The translations under genes were made by a program, and so were the position numbers. 64,000 bases of DNA from Pseudanabaena frigida (GTDB lineage: Bacteria > Cyanobacteriota > Cyanobacteriia > Pseudanabaenales > Pseudanabaenaceae): assembly GCA_003242085.1 (NCBI GenBank), contig QBML01000016.1:19950-83949 (forward strand), read 5' to 3'. The notes under the pieces are model-generated. The model saw only the letters and a list, made by a program, of their open reading frames with translations, was not told where the DNA came from and searched no databases. Below are positions 46,832 to 55,987 of the stretch, piece after piece (within the stretch, counting starts at the first letter, position 1; every line of letters begins with the position of its first letter).

Positions 46832-49225
46832 TCAACTAAAAATTGTTTGACTAACTGTCAAAATGTTCTTCCCATTAAGATAAATGTAGTCTACGCGATC
46901 TGCTAGTTCTTGAACTAAGAAAAAACCAAATCCTCCATGCGATCGATCTTCATCATCCTTACTAAGTTCTGGTATTGTAACCTCAGTTAGCGGATTAAAA
47001 GGTTTACCACTATCTTCAAAGGTCATTGTTAGCTTCGTCTCATTTATTTCGAGTTTCAAATCAATATGACCATCCTTATGATTTTCATATCCGTACTGAA
47101 TAATGTTTACCAAGATTTCTTCGGCAATTAACTGGGCATTTTCAACTAACTCTACAGTCAGATCGGCTTCATGAAGAATCTTTCCTAAGTTTTGCCTTAC
47201 TTCTTCCAATTCAGTTAATTCACTATTCAGAGTTAGGTTCCATTCCATAATATTTGCTACTTGGAAAAAAGGATTTGAAGGCAGATATTGCATTGCTAAC
47301 AGGGTGATATCGTCTGATTGTGGAGCATCGCCAACAAACTGCTGACAAAAATGCTGAATCGTGCGAACCGCTCGCGTTGGACTAGTTGGTGGATACGAGG
47401 TAATCAATTCAATTAGCCGAGCGTCTGAAAAAAATTCCCCATCTAAGTTCATCGCCTCAGTAATTCCATCAGTATAAAATACAATCAAATCATTGGGAAC
47501 AAGCGTACATTCATGCTGTTCAAACACTGAATCTTCATATAGTCCTAACGGTGGCATAGTTTCCAGATCTAGATATTGAACTTGGCGATCGCGTACTAAA
47601 ATAGGCGCATCATGACCGCCACTAGCATAGGTAAATTTGCCACTATTCAGTTCAAGTACACCACAAAAAACGGTTACAAATAGGCAGTCCTCATTTTCTA
47701 TACATAACTCATGATTAACGATACTGAGAATTTCGCTAGGGGTGCTACAAGCCCTAGTTAGTGTCCGAATCAAAGTAATTGTGCGAGCCATTTGTAAAGC
47801 TGATGGAAATCCTTTATCAGCGACATCCCCAATAATTAGACATAGGCGATCGCTTCCTAGTAAAAAGAAGTCATAGAGATCGCCTCCCACGATCCTTGCA
47901 GGCTTTAGCACAGCAGAGATGTCATAGGGTGAATTAACGTCTAAGCTGATACGAGGTAGCATAGTGCGCTGTATTTGAGCGGCGATCGAAAGTTCGCTCT
48001 CCAATTTCTGTTTGGCGGCACTAGTCTCTTGCAAATCTTGAATATAGATCAGCAGTGAATCTCGCATTAGTCGGAAAGATTTGGTCAATCTTCCTACTTC
48101 GTCATTAGAAGTGACTGGCGGTAAAACTGTATCGAGATTCCCTTTCGCCATCTCTTCTGTACTAGCATTCAGGGCGCGTAAGGGGCGAGTTGTGAGTTGT
48201 GAAATGAAAGCAATCACCACACACATCAACACCATATCTTTTGTCATCGATAGGATCACGAGCCAGACATATTGTTGCTGGAACTGTTCTAGCTTGGTGG
48301 CTGGAAATACAATGCCGATAATCCAACCTGTAGGAGCTACTGTTTTGGTGATTAGAGCACCTTGAGAAGTGACTTTGGTGTTAATTAGTTCTCGACTTGC
48401 TGAGATGTCATTCAAATTATTGTTCTGAGATAGCCAAGTCTGAACTTGTTGGGGATTGATTGGTTTAACTAACCATTGTTGGGTTGACGGGATCGTCATG
48501 AAGCGATCGCCCAGTTCGAGAAAATGTATTGCATCTGCATCGGTTAACTTCTCATTTATGAAAGAAGTTAACCAATCCAAATCCACTTCAACAGCCAGAT
48601 AGCCCTTGGTAATGTTACTAGCGGAAATATTAGAATTTGCGGATAGCGGAACGCAATAAGTGATGCCATATTTAACTGACTCATCGCTTAAAGAATAGGA
48701 TTGCGACCAAAATGGCTGATTAGAGGAAGATTGATTAGATTGATTGGAGTCAAAAATCCGATCGCTTTGACATCGAGTTAATAAAATCGTGGCTTCATTG
48801 CCATTCAGATTACGATATTTACCTTGCCGATCGTATTGCCAACTCATGTTTGAGATTTCAGATTGGCTAGTAGGGATATTGATTAGGGCGATCGCCTGTA
48901 CTTGTGGTTGCCGATCTAACAAAAACTTGAGTTGACTGACAAGTTCATTTTGAGCAACATTATTAAAATTCTGCTCCGATCGCTGCATAGATTGAACTAA
49001 TAGCAACACATCTCTTTCGAGCAATAGTAATTTCCCTTCCAGCGCATGGGCTGAATTGTCGATCCTTGACTTGGCAAGATCGATCATCCAAGTGCCAACG
49101 TTTTTCTGTGTTAGTTGACGGGCGTGCCAATAAGAAACTCCATAAATAGCGATCGCAGCTACAATGCAACCAAAAATCAAGCGATGAGTAATGCTTTTAA
49201 ATTGGAACCTAAAGAGCTTGTTCAT
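46832..49225 (-). CDS. sensor PP2C phosphatase (SpoIIE) fused to RsbW-like ATPase
   Basis: About 797 aa from ATG 49225; an earlier in-frame start at 49279 lies near the ndhD terminator side and is less likely. An N-terminal membrane helix, a ~280-residue extracytoplasmic Cache-like sensor and a second helix (~320-345) lead into HAMP. A PP2C/SpoIIE domain follows (ARIVGGDLYDFFLL, IIGDVADKGFPSA, DDITLLAMQ). The C-terminal ~130 residues are an anti-sigma-type ATPase (AEEILVNIIQYGY N-box, DSGKPFNP, GGFGFFLVQ). Phosphatase and kinase activities for the STAS partner thus sit in one protein. Confidence 0.9.
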   Translation of the reverse strand: MNKLFRFQFKSITHRLIFGCIVAAIAIYGVSYWHARQLTQKNVGTWMIDLAKSRIDNSAHALEGKLLLLERDVLLLVQSMQRSEQNFNNVAQNELVSQLKFLLDRQPQVQAIALINIPTSQSEISNMSWQYDRQGKYRNLNGNEATILLTRCQSDRIFDSNQSNQSSSNQPFWSQSYSLSDESVKYGITYCVPLSANSNISASNITKGYLAVEVDLDWLTSFINEKLTDADAIHFLELGDRFMTIPSTQQWLVKPINPQQVQTWLSQNNNLNDISASRELINTKVTSQGALITKTVAPTGWIIGIVFPATKLEQFQQQYVWLVILSMTKDMVLMCVVIAFISQLTTRPLRALNASTEEMAKGNLDTVLPPVTSNDEVGRLTKSFRLMRDSLLIYIQDLQETSAAKQKLESELSIAAQIQRTMLPRISLDVNSPYDISAVLKPARIVGGDLYDFFLLGSDRLCLIIGDVADKGFPSALQMARTITLIRTLTRACSTPSEILSIVNHELCIENEDCLFVTVFCGVLELNSGKFTYASGGHDAPILVRDRQVQYLDLETMPPLGLYEDSVFEQHECTLVPNDLIVFYTDGITEAMNLDGEFFSDARLIELITSYPPTSPTRAVRTIQHFCQQFVGDAPQSDDITLLAMQYLPSNPFFQVANIMEWNLTLNSELTELEEVRQNLGKILHEADLTVELVENAQLIAEEILVNIIQYGYENHKDGHIDLKLEINETKLTMTFEDSGKPFNPLTEVTIPELSKDDEDRSHGGFGFFLVQELADRVDYIYLNGKNILTVSQTIFS

Positions 49226-49263
49226 AGCCAAATTATGGTGGCGAAATAAATTTCTATTTAAGC

Positions 49264-49298
49264 AAAAAAGAAGGTTCACTTAGCGAACCTTCTTTTTT
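49264..49298 (-). terminator. terminator of ndhD
   Basis: 14-bp arms (AAAAAAGAAGGTTC and complement) with a T-run in the minus direction, 8 bp past the ndhD stop and just before the phosphatase gene. Confidence 0.8.
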
Positions 49299-49306
49299 AT
49301 TTGTTT

Positions 49307-50899
49307 TTATTTGGTCAGACTCGGTGCAGGTTGAGCTTGTAACGATGCTAAGCGTTTGTTATCTCGCTTCTCAGCTAATACTGGCACCGCATCTCGCAGT
49401 ACACCAGCAAGTTGGGTTGTAGTCGAATCGTAGATTTGTGTAACGATTTTAGGATAGAAACCAATTCCGATAATTGGAATCAACAAACAAGCAATGATAA
49501 ACACTTCGCGTGGTTCAGCGTCAACTAGCTCTTGATGAGAGGTGAGTTCTGTATTTTCTTTGCCGTAGAAAATCTCACGCAACATCGATAGCAAATAGAC
49601 AGGCGTTAAGATCACACCAACTGCCATCAGTAATATAGCAATGACTTTAAATGTGCCGCTATAGGCGTCGCTAGTGGCAAAGCCGACAAAAATCATCACT
49701 TCAGCTACAAATCCACTCATCCCAGGGAGAGCAAGGGATGCGAGCGAGCAAGTCGTAAACATCGCAAAGATTTTTGGCATCTGCTGACCAACTCCACCCA
49801 TCTCATCTAGGATCAGTGTATGGGTGCGATCGTACGTTGCGCCCACAAGGAAGAATAGGCTTGCACCAATTAGTCCGTGAGAGATCATTTGCAACATTGC
49901 ACCGCTTGTACCGAGATCGGTAAATGAAGCTAAACCAATCAGCACAAAGCCCATATGTGAAATTGATGAATAGGCAATTTTACGTTTGAGGCTGCGCTGA
50001 GCAAAGGACGTAAGCGCAGCATAAATAATATTTACGATCCCCAAAATCACTAGAATTGGGGCAAAGTAAGCATGGGCTTCAGGCAACATGCCTGCGTTCA
50101 TCCGCATTAGGGCATATCCACCCATTTTAAGCAGGATACCAGCTAGCAACATGTGGACAGGAGCTGTCGCTTCGCCATGCGCGTCGGGTAGCCACGTATG
50201 TAGGGGAAATATTGGTAGCTTGACTCCGTAGGAAATCAAGAATGCGCCGTAAGCTAACAACTGGAAGGTGAGGGGGTAGTCTTTGTTCGCGAGGGTCTGC
50301 ATATCAAAGGAGACAGTATCGCCATAGAATGCCATTGCTAACCCTGCAACGAGAATAAACAGAGAACCGATCGCTGTATAGAGAATAAACTTGGTGGCGG
50401 CGTAAAGTCGCTTGTAGCCCCCCCAAATCGATAGCAATAGGTATACAGGAATTAGCTCTAATTCCCATGTTAGGAAAAACAACAGCATATCCTGTACAGC
50501 GAATACAGCGATTTGTGCGCCGTACATCGACAGCAATAAAAAGAAAAACAAACGAGGCTTAAGGGTGACGGGCCAGGATGCCAAGATTGCTAATGTGGTG
50601 ATAAATCCAGTCAGCAAGACCAAGGGCATCGAGAGTCCATCAACGCCTACTGACCAATTCAGTCCCAACTGTGGAACCCACTCATATCTCTCAACGAGTT
50701 GGAGCCCGGGGTTGCTGTAGTCATACTTCGTGCAAAAAGCATAGGCGATCGCGGCGAAGTCAATTAGTCCCACTACAAGTGCAAACCAGCGAATGGTTTT
50801 GCCATCACCTTTGTCTGGTACAAAGGCGACCACTAAAGACATAAGTATGGGAAAGGCGATGATAAACGTGAGCCAAGGGAAGTTTTCGAGACTTAACAT
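49307..50899 (-). CDS. ndhD: NAD(P)H-quinone oxidoreductase subunit 4 (NDH-1)
   Basis: 530 aa from ATG 50899; a TTG six bases upstream is less likely. About fourteen hydrophobic helices. Complex I antiporter signatures include the Glu in [18 protein letters not shown] and the Lys in [21 protein letters not shown]. Length and sequence fit the NdhD1/D2 respiratory and cyclic-flow type rather than the CO2-uptake NdhD3/D4 paralogues; that subtype call is by eye. It acts in the thylakoid membrane. No ndhF lies beside it. Confidence 0.93.
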   Translation of the reverse strand: MLSLENFPWLTFIIAFPILMSLVVAFVPDKGDGKTIRWFALVVGLIDFAAIAYAFCTKYDYSNPGLQLVERYEWVPQLGLNWSVGVDGLSMPLVLLTGFITTLAILASWPVTLKPRLFFFLLLSMYGAQIAVFAVQDMLLFFLTWELELIPVYLLLSIWGGYKRLYAATKFILYTAIGSLFILVAGLAMAFYGDTVSFDMQTLANKDYPLTFQLLAYGAFLISYGVKLPIFPLHTWLPDAHGEATAPVHMLLAGILLKMGGYALMRMNAGMLPEAHAYFAPILVILGIVNIIYAALTSFAQRSLKRKIAYSSISHMGFVLIGLASFTDLGTSGAMLQMISHGLIGASLFFLVGATYDRTHTLILDEMGGVGQQMPKIFAMFTTCSLASLALPGMSGFVAEVMIFVGFATSDAYSGTFKVIAILLMAVGVILTPVYLLSMLREIFYGKENTELTSHQELVDAEPREVFIIACLLIPIIGIGFYPKIVTQIYDSTTTQLAGVLRDAVPVLAEKRDNKRLASLQAQPAPSLTK

Positions 50900-51224
50900 A
50901 TGCAAAAGTAACCGTTGTAATTACCCACCCATTTCTAGACAGTCATTGTACCTAGGCTCTATTGCAGACCTCCAAGTTGTTTATAGTTACTTAAACCCAA
51001 GCGATCGCCCTAAATTTAAAAATCACGACTGGGATCGCTACAGCATAAGGTTTTAGTTAAATCTCTCTGACCCCGATACCCATTGAAAATTTGTTAAGAA
51101 AAGTTAACAAATGGAAACAATAGTATACATATACCTGATTTGCCTAACGTGAGGCTTGGGGTTTCCACTTTTCTGCTAATCTCGAAAGTGAATAAATTAT
51201 TTTTTTAATAGAGAGATTTTAGGC
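50900..51224. promoter_or_regulatory. divergent ndhD-psbU promoter region
   Basis: 325 bp that must hold both promoters. It contains a dyad ATTTGTTAA-GAAAAG-TTAACAAAT at 51089-51112, 9-bp perfect arms around 6 bp, which could be an operator. TAGTATACATATA further right (51121-51133) is a possible psbU promoter element. Confidence 0.45.
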
Positions 51225-51608
51225 ATGAAAGCACTGATACGCTTTTCTGTTTTATTGGTGGCGATCGCGTCAATTTGGACAACTGGCTTTTTAGGTTCTT
51301 TTGGCAATAACGCTGCACTTGCCAACGAATTACCGCCAACTAATTTTTATACACAAGATCTTAGCAAGATTGATTTAAATAACGCTAATATCAACGCTTT
51401 TCGACAAGTACGTGGTGCTTACCCTACATTAGGTCGCATTATTATCGAAAATGCCCCCTACCAATCCTTTGATGATGTTTTAAACATTGCGGGATTGAGT
51501 GAAGCGCAAAAAGAATTGCTCAAGGAGAATGCTGACAAGTTTTCCCTCAAAAAACCTGATGAGTCATTGGGGCGTGAGCGGATTAATAACGCTAACTACA
51601 GGCTATAA
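51225..51608 (+). CDS. psbU: photosystem II 12 kDa extrinsic protein
   Basis: 127 aa. A signal peptide covers residues ~1-35 (Arg/Lys start, hydrophobic core, likely cleavage near ALA-NE). The mature part has the helix-hairpin-helix core of PsbU: KIDLNNANINAFRQVRGAYPTLGR, YQSFDDVLNIAGLSE and a C-terminal INNANYRL. It caps the oxygen-evolving complex on the lumen side and stabilises it. Single gene divergent from ndhD. Confidence 0.95.
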   Translation: MKALIRFSVLLVAIASIWTTGFLGSFGNNAALANELPPTNFYTQDLSKIDLNNANINAFRQVRGAYPTLGRIIIENAPYQSFDDVLNIAGLSEAQKELLKENADKFSLKKPDESLGRERINNANYRL

Positions 51609-51672
51609 ATACATTGTGAGGGCAAATTATAAATTGTCCTTGCTCTGCATTTGTTAAGAAAGGCGATTAAGC

Positions 51673-53325
51673 GTGGATTTGCAAAAATTTGATGCAATTG
51701 TAATTGGAGGAGGAGCCGCAGGTTTATACACGGCTCTTTCTTTGTCTGATAATTTATCGGAACAATGGTCTAATACAGGAAATCAACAACAACGCGAATG
51801 GAAAATTGCCCTGATTACCAAGGATAATTTGACCATTTCCGCGAGTGATTGGGCGCAGGGTGGGATCGCGGCTGTGATCGATCGCAATGACTCGATCGGC
51901 TTACATATTGACGATACTTTAAAAGCAGGGGCAGGGCTTTGTGAGCTAGAAGCAGTAGAAGTGTTAGTTAGCAAAGCTAAGCCACAGATCCATAAGCTTT
52001 TGGAATTTGGTGTGGATTTCGATCGCCTAGAAGACAAATCTCTCGCGCTCACCCTAGAAGCAGCCCATTCTCGGCGGCGGGTTCTCCATGCTGCTGATGC
52101 CACGGGCAGAGAACTAGTTAGCACCTTAGCGAGAAGAGTTGTCGATCGCCCAAATATTCAGGTTTTAGAAGGGGTTTTAGTTCTAGATTTGTTGTTAGAG
52201 TCAGATGCAGATGGCGATCGCTGTGTCGGTGTATCTTGTATTGAATTCAATCAAGATCCTAATCGAGTTGTAGGATTACTAGCACCCATAATTGTTCTTG
52301 CTACAGGTGGCGGCGCACAGGTTTTTTCCCAAAATACAAATCCACCTGCGAGTACAGGGGATGGTGTAGCGATCGCATGGCGAGCAGGTGCAAAGGTTCG
52401 CGATCTCGAATTTGTTCAGTTTCATCCAACTGCTTTAGCGATTAAAGGCGCACCCAGATTTTTAATTAGCGAAGCAGTTCGTGGCGAAGGTGCACACTTA
52501 ATCGATCGCAATGGCGATCGCTTTGCCTTTGAATATCATCCAGAAGGTGAATTAGCTCCGCGAGATGTGGTTAGCCGCGCAATTTTCCAGCATTTACAAA
52601 AAACTGGCGAACCGACAGTATTTTTGGATTTATCACCAATTGAACGCGATCGCATTGCCTATAGATTTCCCAATATTATAAAAATTTGTCAAAAATGGCA
52701 GATCGACCTATTCTCGCAGCCGATACCTGTCACTCCTGCGGCTCATTACTGTATGGGCGGGATCATTACGGATACATGGGGTGCTAGCTCCATTGCAGGT
52801 CTATATGCGGTTGGCGAAAGCTCTAGCACGGGTGTACATGGAGCTAATCGCTTGGCTAGCAATTCGCTTTTAGAATGTTTTGTGTTTGGGGTGCGCCTAG
52901 CTGAACGAGTTTCACAAGAGTTAGTTCAGCAAGATAGCGATCGCAATTCCGCCCCAAAATTTGGTTACTTAGATTTTGAAGATGCAAATACAGACGAAGA
53001 ATCCCAAGCCCAAATCGCAGCAATTCGTCAAGAATTGCGAGAGCTTACATGGAGATGTGCGGGAATTTGTCGTGATGCAAAAGCTTTACAGGAGGCAATC
53101 ACTAAAATCCAAGATTTTCAGCAAGAAATTATTACCCTACGCAGCAAAACTCGTTTATGGGTAGAGACTCGCAATCTCATTGATTTTGCTTATTTATTGG
53201 TTAAATCGGCTTTATTCCGTACTGAAAGTCGAGGAGCGCATTTCCGCGTAGACTACCCGAATACTGAGGTTGACTGGCTAGTTCACACGGTTATACAGGG
53301 GCAACAAATATCCACTAAATCATAA
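51673..53325 (+). CDS. nadB: L-aspartate oxidase
   Basis: 550 aa starting at GTG 51673, supported by AAGAAAGG just upstream. FAD-binding GGGAAGLYTALSL is at residues ~12-24. WAQGGIAAV, the HSRRRVLHAADATGRE block and GEGAHLIDRNG follow the succinate dehydrogenase/NadB flavoprotein family. ASTGVHGANRLASNSLLE closes the FAD domain. It makes iminoaspartate for NAD synthesis. It lies 64 bp after psbU. Confidence 0.94.
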   Translation: MDLQKFDAIVIGGGAAGLYTALSLSDNLSEQWSNTGNQQQREWKIALITKDNLTISASDWAQGGIAAVIDRNDSIGLHIDDTLKAGAGLCELEAVEVLVSKAKPQIHKLLEFGVDFDRLEDKSLALTLEAAHSRRRVLHAADATGRELVSTLARRVVDRPNIQVLEGVLVLDLLLESDADGDRCVGVSCIEFNQDPNRVVGLLAPIIVLATGGGAQVFSQNTNPPASTGDGVAIAWRAGAKVRDLEFVQFHPTALAIKGAPRFLISEAVRGEGAHLIDRNGDRFAFEYHPEGELAPRDVVSRAIFQHLQKTGEPTVFLDLSPIERDRIAYRFPNIIKICQKWQIDLFSQPIPVTPAAHYCMGGIITDTWGASSIAGLYAVGESSSTGVHGANRLASNSLLECFVFGVRLAERVSQELVQQDSDRNSAPKFGYLDFEDANTDEESQAQIAAIRQELRELTWRCAGICRDAKALQEAITKIQDFQQEIITLRSKTRLWVETRNLIDFAYLLVKSALFRTESRGAHFRVDYPNTEVDWLVHTVIQGQQISTKS

Positions 53326-53372
53326 TCGAGTGCTGTTATTTACTGTCGTGATTAGCTGGTTATAATTAAACC

Positions 53373-53417
53373 CCAAAAACCTGTAGCGCACGCGCAGTGT
53401 GCACCGCAGGTTTTTGG
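53373..53417 (+). terminator. terminator of nadB
   Basis: Imperfect hairpin with 11-bp outer arms (CCAAAAACCTG side) and an inner GCGCAC/GTGC stem, 47 bp past the nadB stop. Confidence 0.65.
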
Positions 53418-53580
53418 AATTTATATTTAATTGCGTTCAGCTACTTAATTGTACTGACAACTATCTGAAGTTATATTTTTAGTTGATTTATTTATATTTA
53501 TAGATTTATATTGCTAAAATGTTACACATCGCAATATAAAAACAATCTCTATCCAACTTTAGAAAAATTGGTATAAACCT

Positions 53581-53934
53581 ATGGCACTTTTCGGTTTATT
53601 TGGTAAAAAAGATAAGAAAGATGAATCTGAGAATAAGGGATCTGCTTATTTCCTTGATGAAGATTCTGCCAAAACCTTTGGCAATATTGACTACATGCGT
53701 ACACCCAAGGCTGTCAAAAAGACATTCCCAACTGTTAACGGAGTTAAGGGTGCTGAAATTACAGAAATCGTATCAGCAACTGAGAAAATCGAAGGTTCAG
53801 AAACTAACATTACTAGCAACAAGCCTACTGAATCAACTTCTCAATCCACTTTTGAGCCTAAGAAACTCAATACTCGCGTAGATTCGAGCATGGATATATT
53901 CCTCAATATGGCAAAAGATATCAAAAAGAAATAA
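53581..53934 (+). CDS. small conserved cyanobacterial protein of unknown function
   Basis: 117 aa. It starts with a short hydrophobic then Lys-rich stretch (MALFGLFGKKDKKDE) and continues with FLDEDSAKTFGNIDYMRTPKAVKKTFP. The middle is disordered and Ser/Thr-rich, and the C-terminal stretch is amphipathic (SSMDIFLNMAKDIKKK). The start resembles membrane-associated cyanobacterial proteins, but I cannot name a family. A perfect terminator follows immediately, so it is a single-gene unit. Confidence 0.75.
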   Translation: MALFGLFGKKDKKDESENKGSAYFLDEDSAKTFGNIDYMRTPKAVKKTFPTVNGVKGAEITEIVSATEKIEGSETNITSNKPTESTSQSTFEPKKLNTRVDSSMDIFLNMAKDIKKK

Positions 53935-53981
53935 ATGCATAAAAAAGAAGCGTCGCTTAGCGACGCTTCTTTTTTATGCAT
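53935..53981 (+). terminator. perfect terminator after the 117-aa gene
   Basis: 22-bp perfect arms (ATGCATAAAAAAGAAGCGTCGC and complement, shown here as positions 53935-53956 and 53960-53981) around a TTA loop, with an A-run left and a T-run right. Confidence 0.85.
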
Positions 53982-54053
53982 TTCGGAAAACCGTCAAGAT
54001 TTGATTTAGTGCTAATAACCCATACACCGTAAACTATCCTAGTAACCTGAAAT

Positions 54054-54110
54054 AAATTCAATGGTAGTTTTAGAAAGCACTTTTCGCTTTCTAAAACTAC
54101 CATTGAATTT
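54054..54110 (+). promoter_or_regulatory. long perfect hairpin in the ftsY leader
   Basis: 25-bp perfect arms (54054-54078 and 54086-54110) around a 7-nt loop, ending 34 bp before the ftsY ATG. The preceding gene already has its own terminator 70 bp upstream, so this hairpin probably belongs to the ftsY leader or is a second, spare terminator. There is no long T-run. Confidence 0.6.
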
Positions 54111-54144
54111 GTTGTAGATTGAGGCATTGAGCGAGGGTATTAGT

Positions 54145-55818
54145 ATGGTGTTTAACTGGTTTCGGCGAAAGTTTGATGACGATCAAGATCCTAATAATCA
54201 ACCTATAGAGTCACCTCAAACTGAAGAAACAACGCCTGAATCTGAACCTGTTAGCGAATCTAGCCCGATCTCTTCACCTGCGTCTCAAGATTTACTAAAT
54301 TGGGCTAAGGCTGCCTATGCTAATGTCCAGCAACAAGCCGAAGTAGCTGAGAATAAGGCTGATTCAGCAATTATAGATTCAGAAACAACTGAGCCAGAGA
54401 CGACAGAATCAGGGGCACAAGTTTCCGAACCTGAAATTATTGAAGCTGCAATAGAAGTCTCAGAAATAATTGAGCCAGAAGCACGGGTTGCCGAACCTGA
54501 AACTGATGCAACCCCAATAGAAATTATTGAAGAAATTACTGAATCAGCTGACCCAATCAAAGTTGAGTCAACTTTAGAAGAAATATCGCCAAAATCTACA
54601 ACTGATTCTCCTAGCCTAGTTACGCCAGAGATATCCGAAACAATTGCCTCAGCAGAAATTACACCAGAACCTGAAGCTGTGCCTTTTTGGATGCAGTCAG
54701 AAAGCGATCGCCTAGCTCGGATTGCTGCTCTTGAGGCAACTGCGATCGTCGAGCCAGAACCAGAAGTTAAACCTGAAGTTACATCGAGACGCAAAGCCAC
54801 CATCAAGTTTGATGATGATTTCATCTGGTCGGCCGAAGTTCTTGCCTCTCAAGGTCGCCGCCCTGAAGAAATCTCCGTTGAAGAAATTACATGGCTAAAT
54901 CGATTACGCCAAGGCTTAGACAAAACTCGGTTGTCACTGGTCAATCAACTTAAGGCGATCGTTGGGCAAGGGCCTCTTAGTGCTGATTCCGTCGATGATA
55001 TTGAAGCCTTGCTCTTGCAAGCAGATGTAGGCGTGAAAGCAACCGATCGGATTATTTCTAAGCTACAAGACAAACTCCGTAAAGAAGTTTTGCCACCTGA
55101 AGAGGCGATCGCCTATCTCAAACAAATTTTGTGCGAGATGCTTGATGTTTCTGCTCAGAAAGGAGGAGAACCGATACCGATGCTGATCCCCGAAAAGAAT
55201 CAACTGAATATTTGGTTGATCACTGGTGTAAATGGCGCAGGCAAAACTACCACGATTGGCAAACTCTCGCATCTCAGCGTTAAATCTGGTTACAAAACTC
55301 TAATCGCTGCTGCCGATACTTTCCGTGCCGCGGCGGTTGAACAAGTCAAGAGTTGGGGACAAAGATCGAATGTTGATGTGATCTCTAATCCCGCGCAAAA
55401 TGCCGATCCCGCTGCAGTTGTGTTTGATGCTATCTCTGCTGCTCAAGCCAGAGGTACGGAACTTTTGTTGGTAGATACCGCAGGGCGATTGCAAAATAAG
55501 AAAAATCTGATGGAAGAACTTAGCAAAATTCGCCGTATTGTCGATAAAAAATCCGCTGATGCCAAGATCGAATCTTTACTGGTACTAGATTCTACCCTCG
55601 GACAAAATGGACTCAAACAAGCCGAAGTCTTTGCCCAATCTGCGGGAATTACTGGTGTAATCCTCACTAAGCTCGATGGCACAGCGAAGGGTGGCGTAGC
55701 GATCGCTGTAGTGCAACAGCTTGGGTTACCGATCCGCTTTATTGGTGCAGGTGAAGGAATTGAAGACTTGCGCCCATTCTCCAGTTACGAATTTGTTGAA
55801 GCTTTACTAAGCAATTAA
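54145..55818 (+). CDS. ftsY: signal recognition particle receptor
   Basis: 557 aa from ATG 54145, which has GAGG ~9 nt upstream; a TTG at 54127 is in frame. Residues ~1-215 are an acidic, Glu/Pro/Thr-rich A domain with degenerate repeats. The NG GTPase domain follows: GVNGAGKTTTIGKLS (G1), DTFRAAAVEQV (G2/insertion box), LLVDTAGR (G3), LTKLDGTAKGG (G4) and GAGEGIEDLRPF (G5). It docks SRP-ribosome complexes at the membrane. The repeat-rich A domain creates a long open frame on the other strand. Confidence 0.95.
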   Translation: MVFNWFRRKFDDDQDPNNQPIESPQTEETTPESEPVSESSPISSPASQDLLNWAKAAYANVQQQAEVAENKADSAIIDSETTEPETTESGAQVSEPEIIEAAIEVSEIIEPEARVAEPETDATPIEIIEEITESADPIKVESTLEEISPKSTTDSPSLVTPEISETIASAEITPEPEAVPFWMQSESDRLARIAALEATAIVEPEPEVKPEVTSRRKATIKFDDDFIWSAEVLASQGRRPEEISVEEITWLNRLRQGLDKTRLSLVNQLKAIVGQGPLSADSVDDIEALLLQADVGVKATDRIISKLQDKLRKEVLPPEEAIAYLKQILCEMLDVSAQKGGEPIPMLIPEKNQLNIWLITGVNGAGKTTTIGKLSHLSVKSGYKTLIAAADTFRAAAVEQVKSWGQRSNVDVISNPAQNADPAAVVFDAISAAQARGTELLLVDTAGRLQNKKNLMEELSKIRRIVDKKSADAKIESLLVLDSTLGQNGLKQAEVFAQSAGITGVILTKLDGTAKGGVAIAVVQQLGLPIRFIGAGEGIEDLRPFSSYEFVEALLSN

Positions 55819-55987
55819 CTGAGCAATTATTAAGCAATTAATTTTAGAGATGCTTTGCCTCTTTAAAATTAATTACGGATATCTTTAAGAAAATTGCTGA
55901 AATCGGTTGTTAATTTTTGTCCAACTAAGGATACACTATTGGACTAAATTAGCTTTCATACAAACCACCTAGCGTTGCAGCATTGGT

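Noticed and set aside
54315-54824. 169-codon minus-strand Ser/Val-rich frame
   Set aside because: Antisense of the Glu/Pro/Thr-rich A domain of FtsY; composition explains it.
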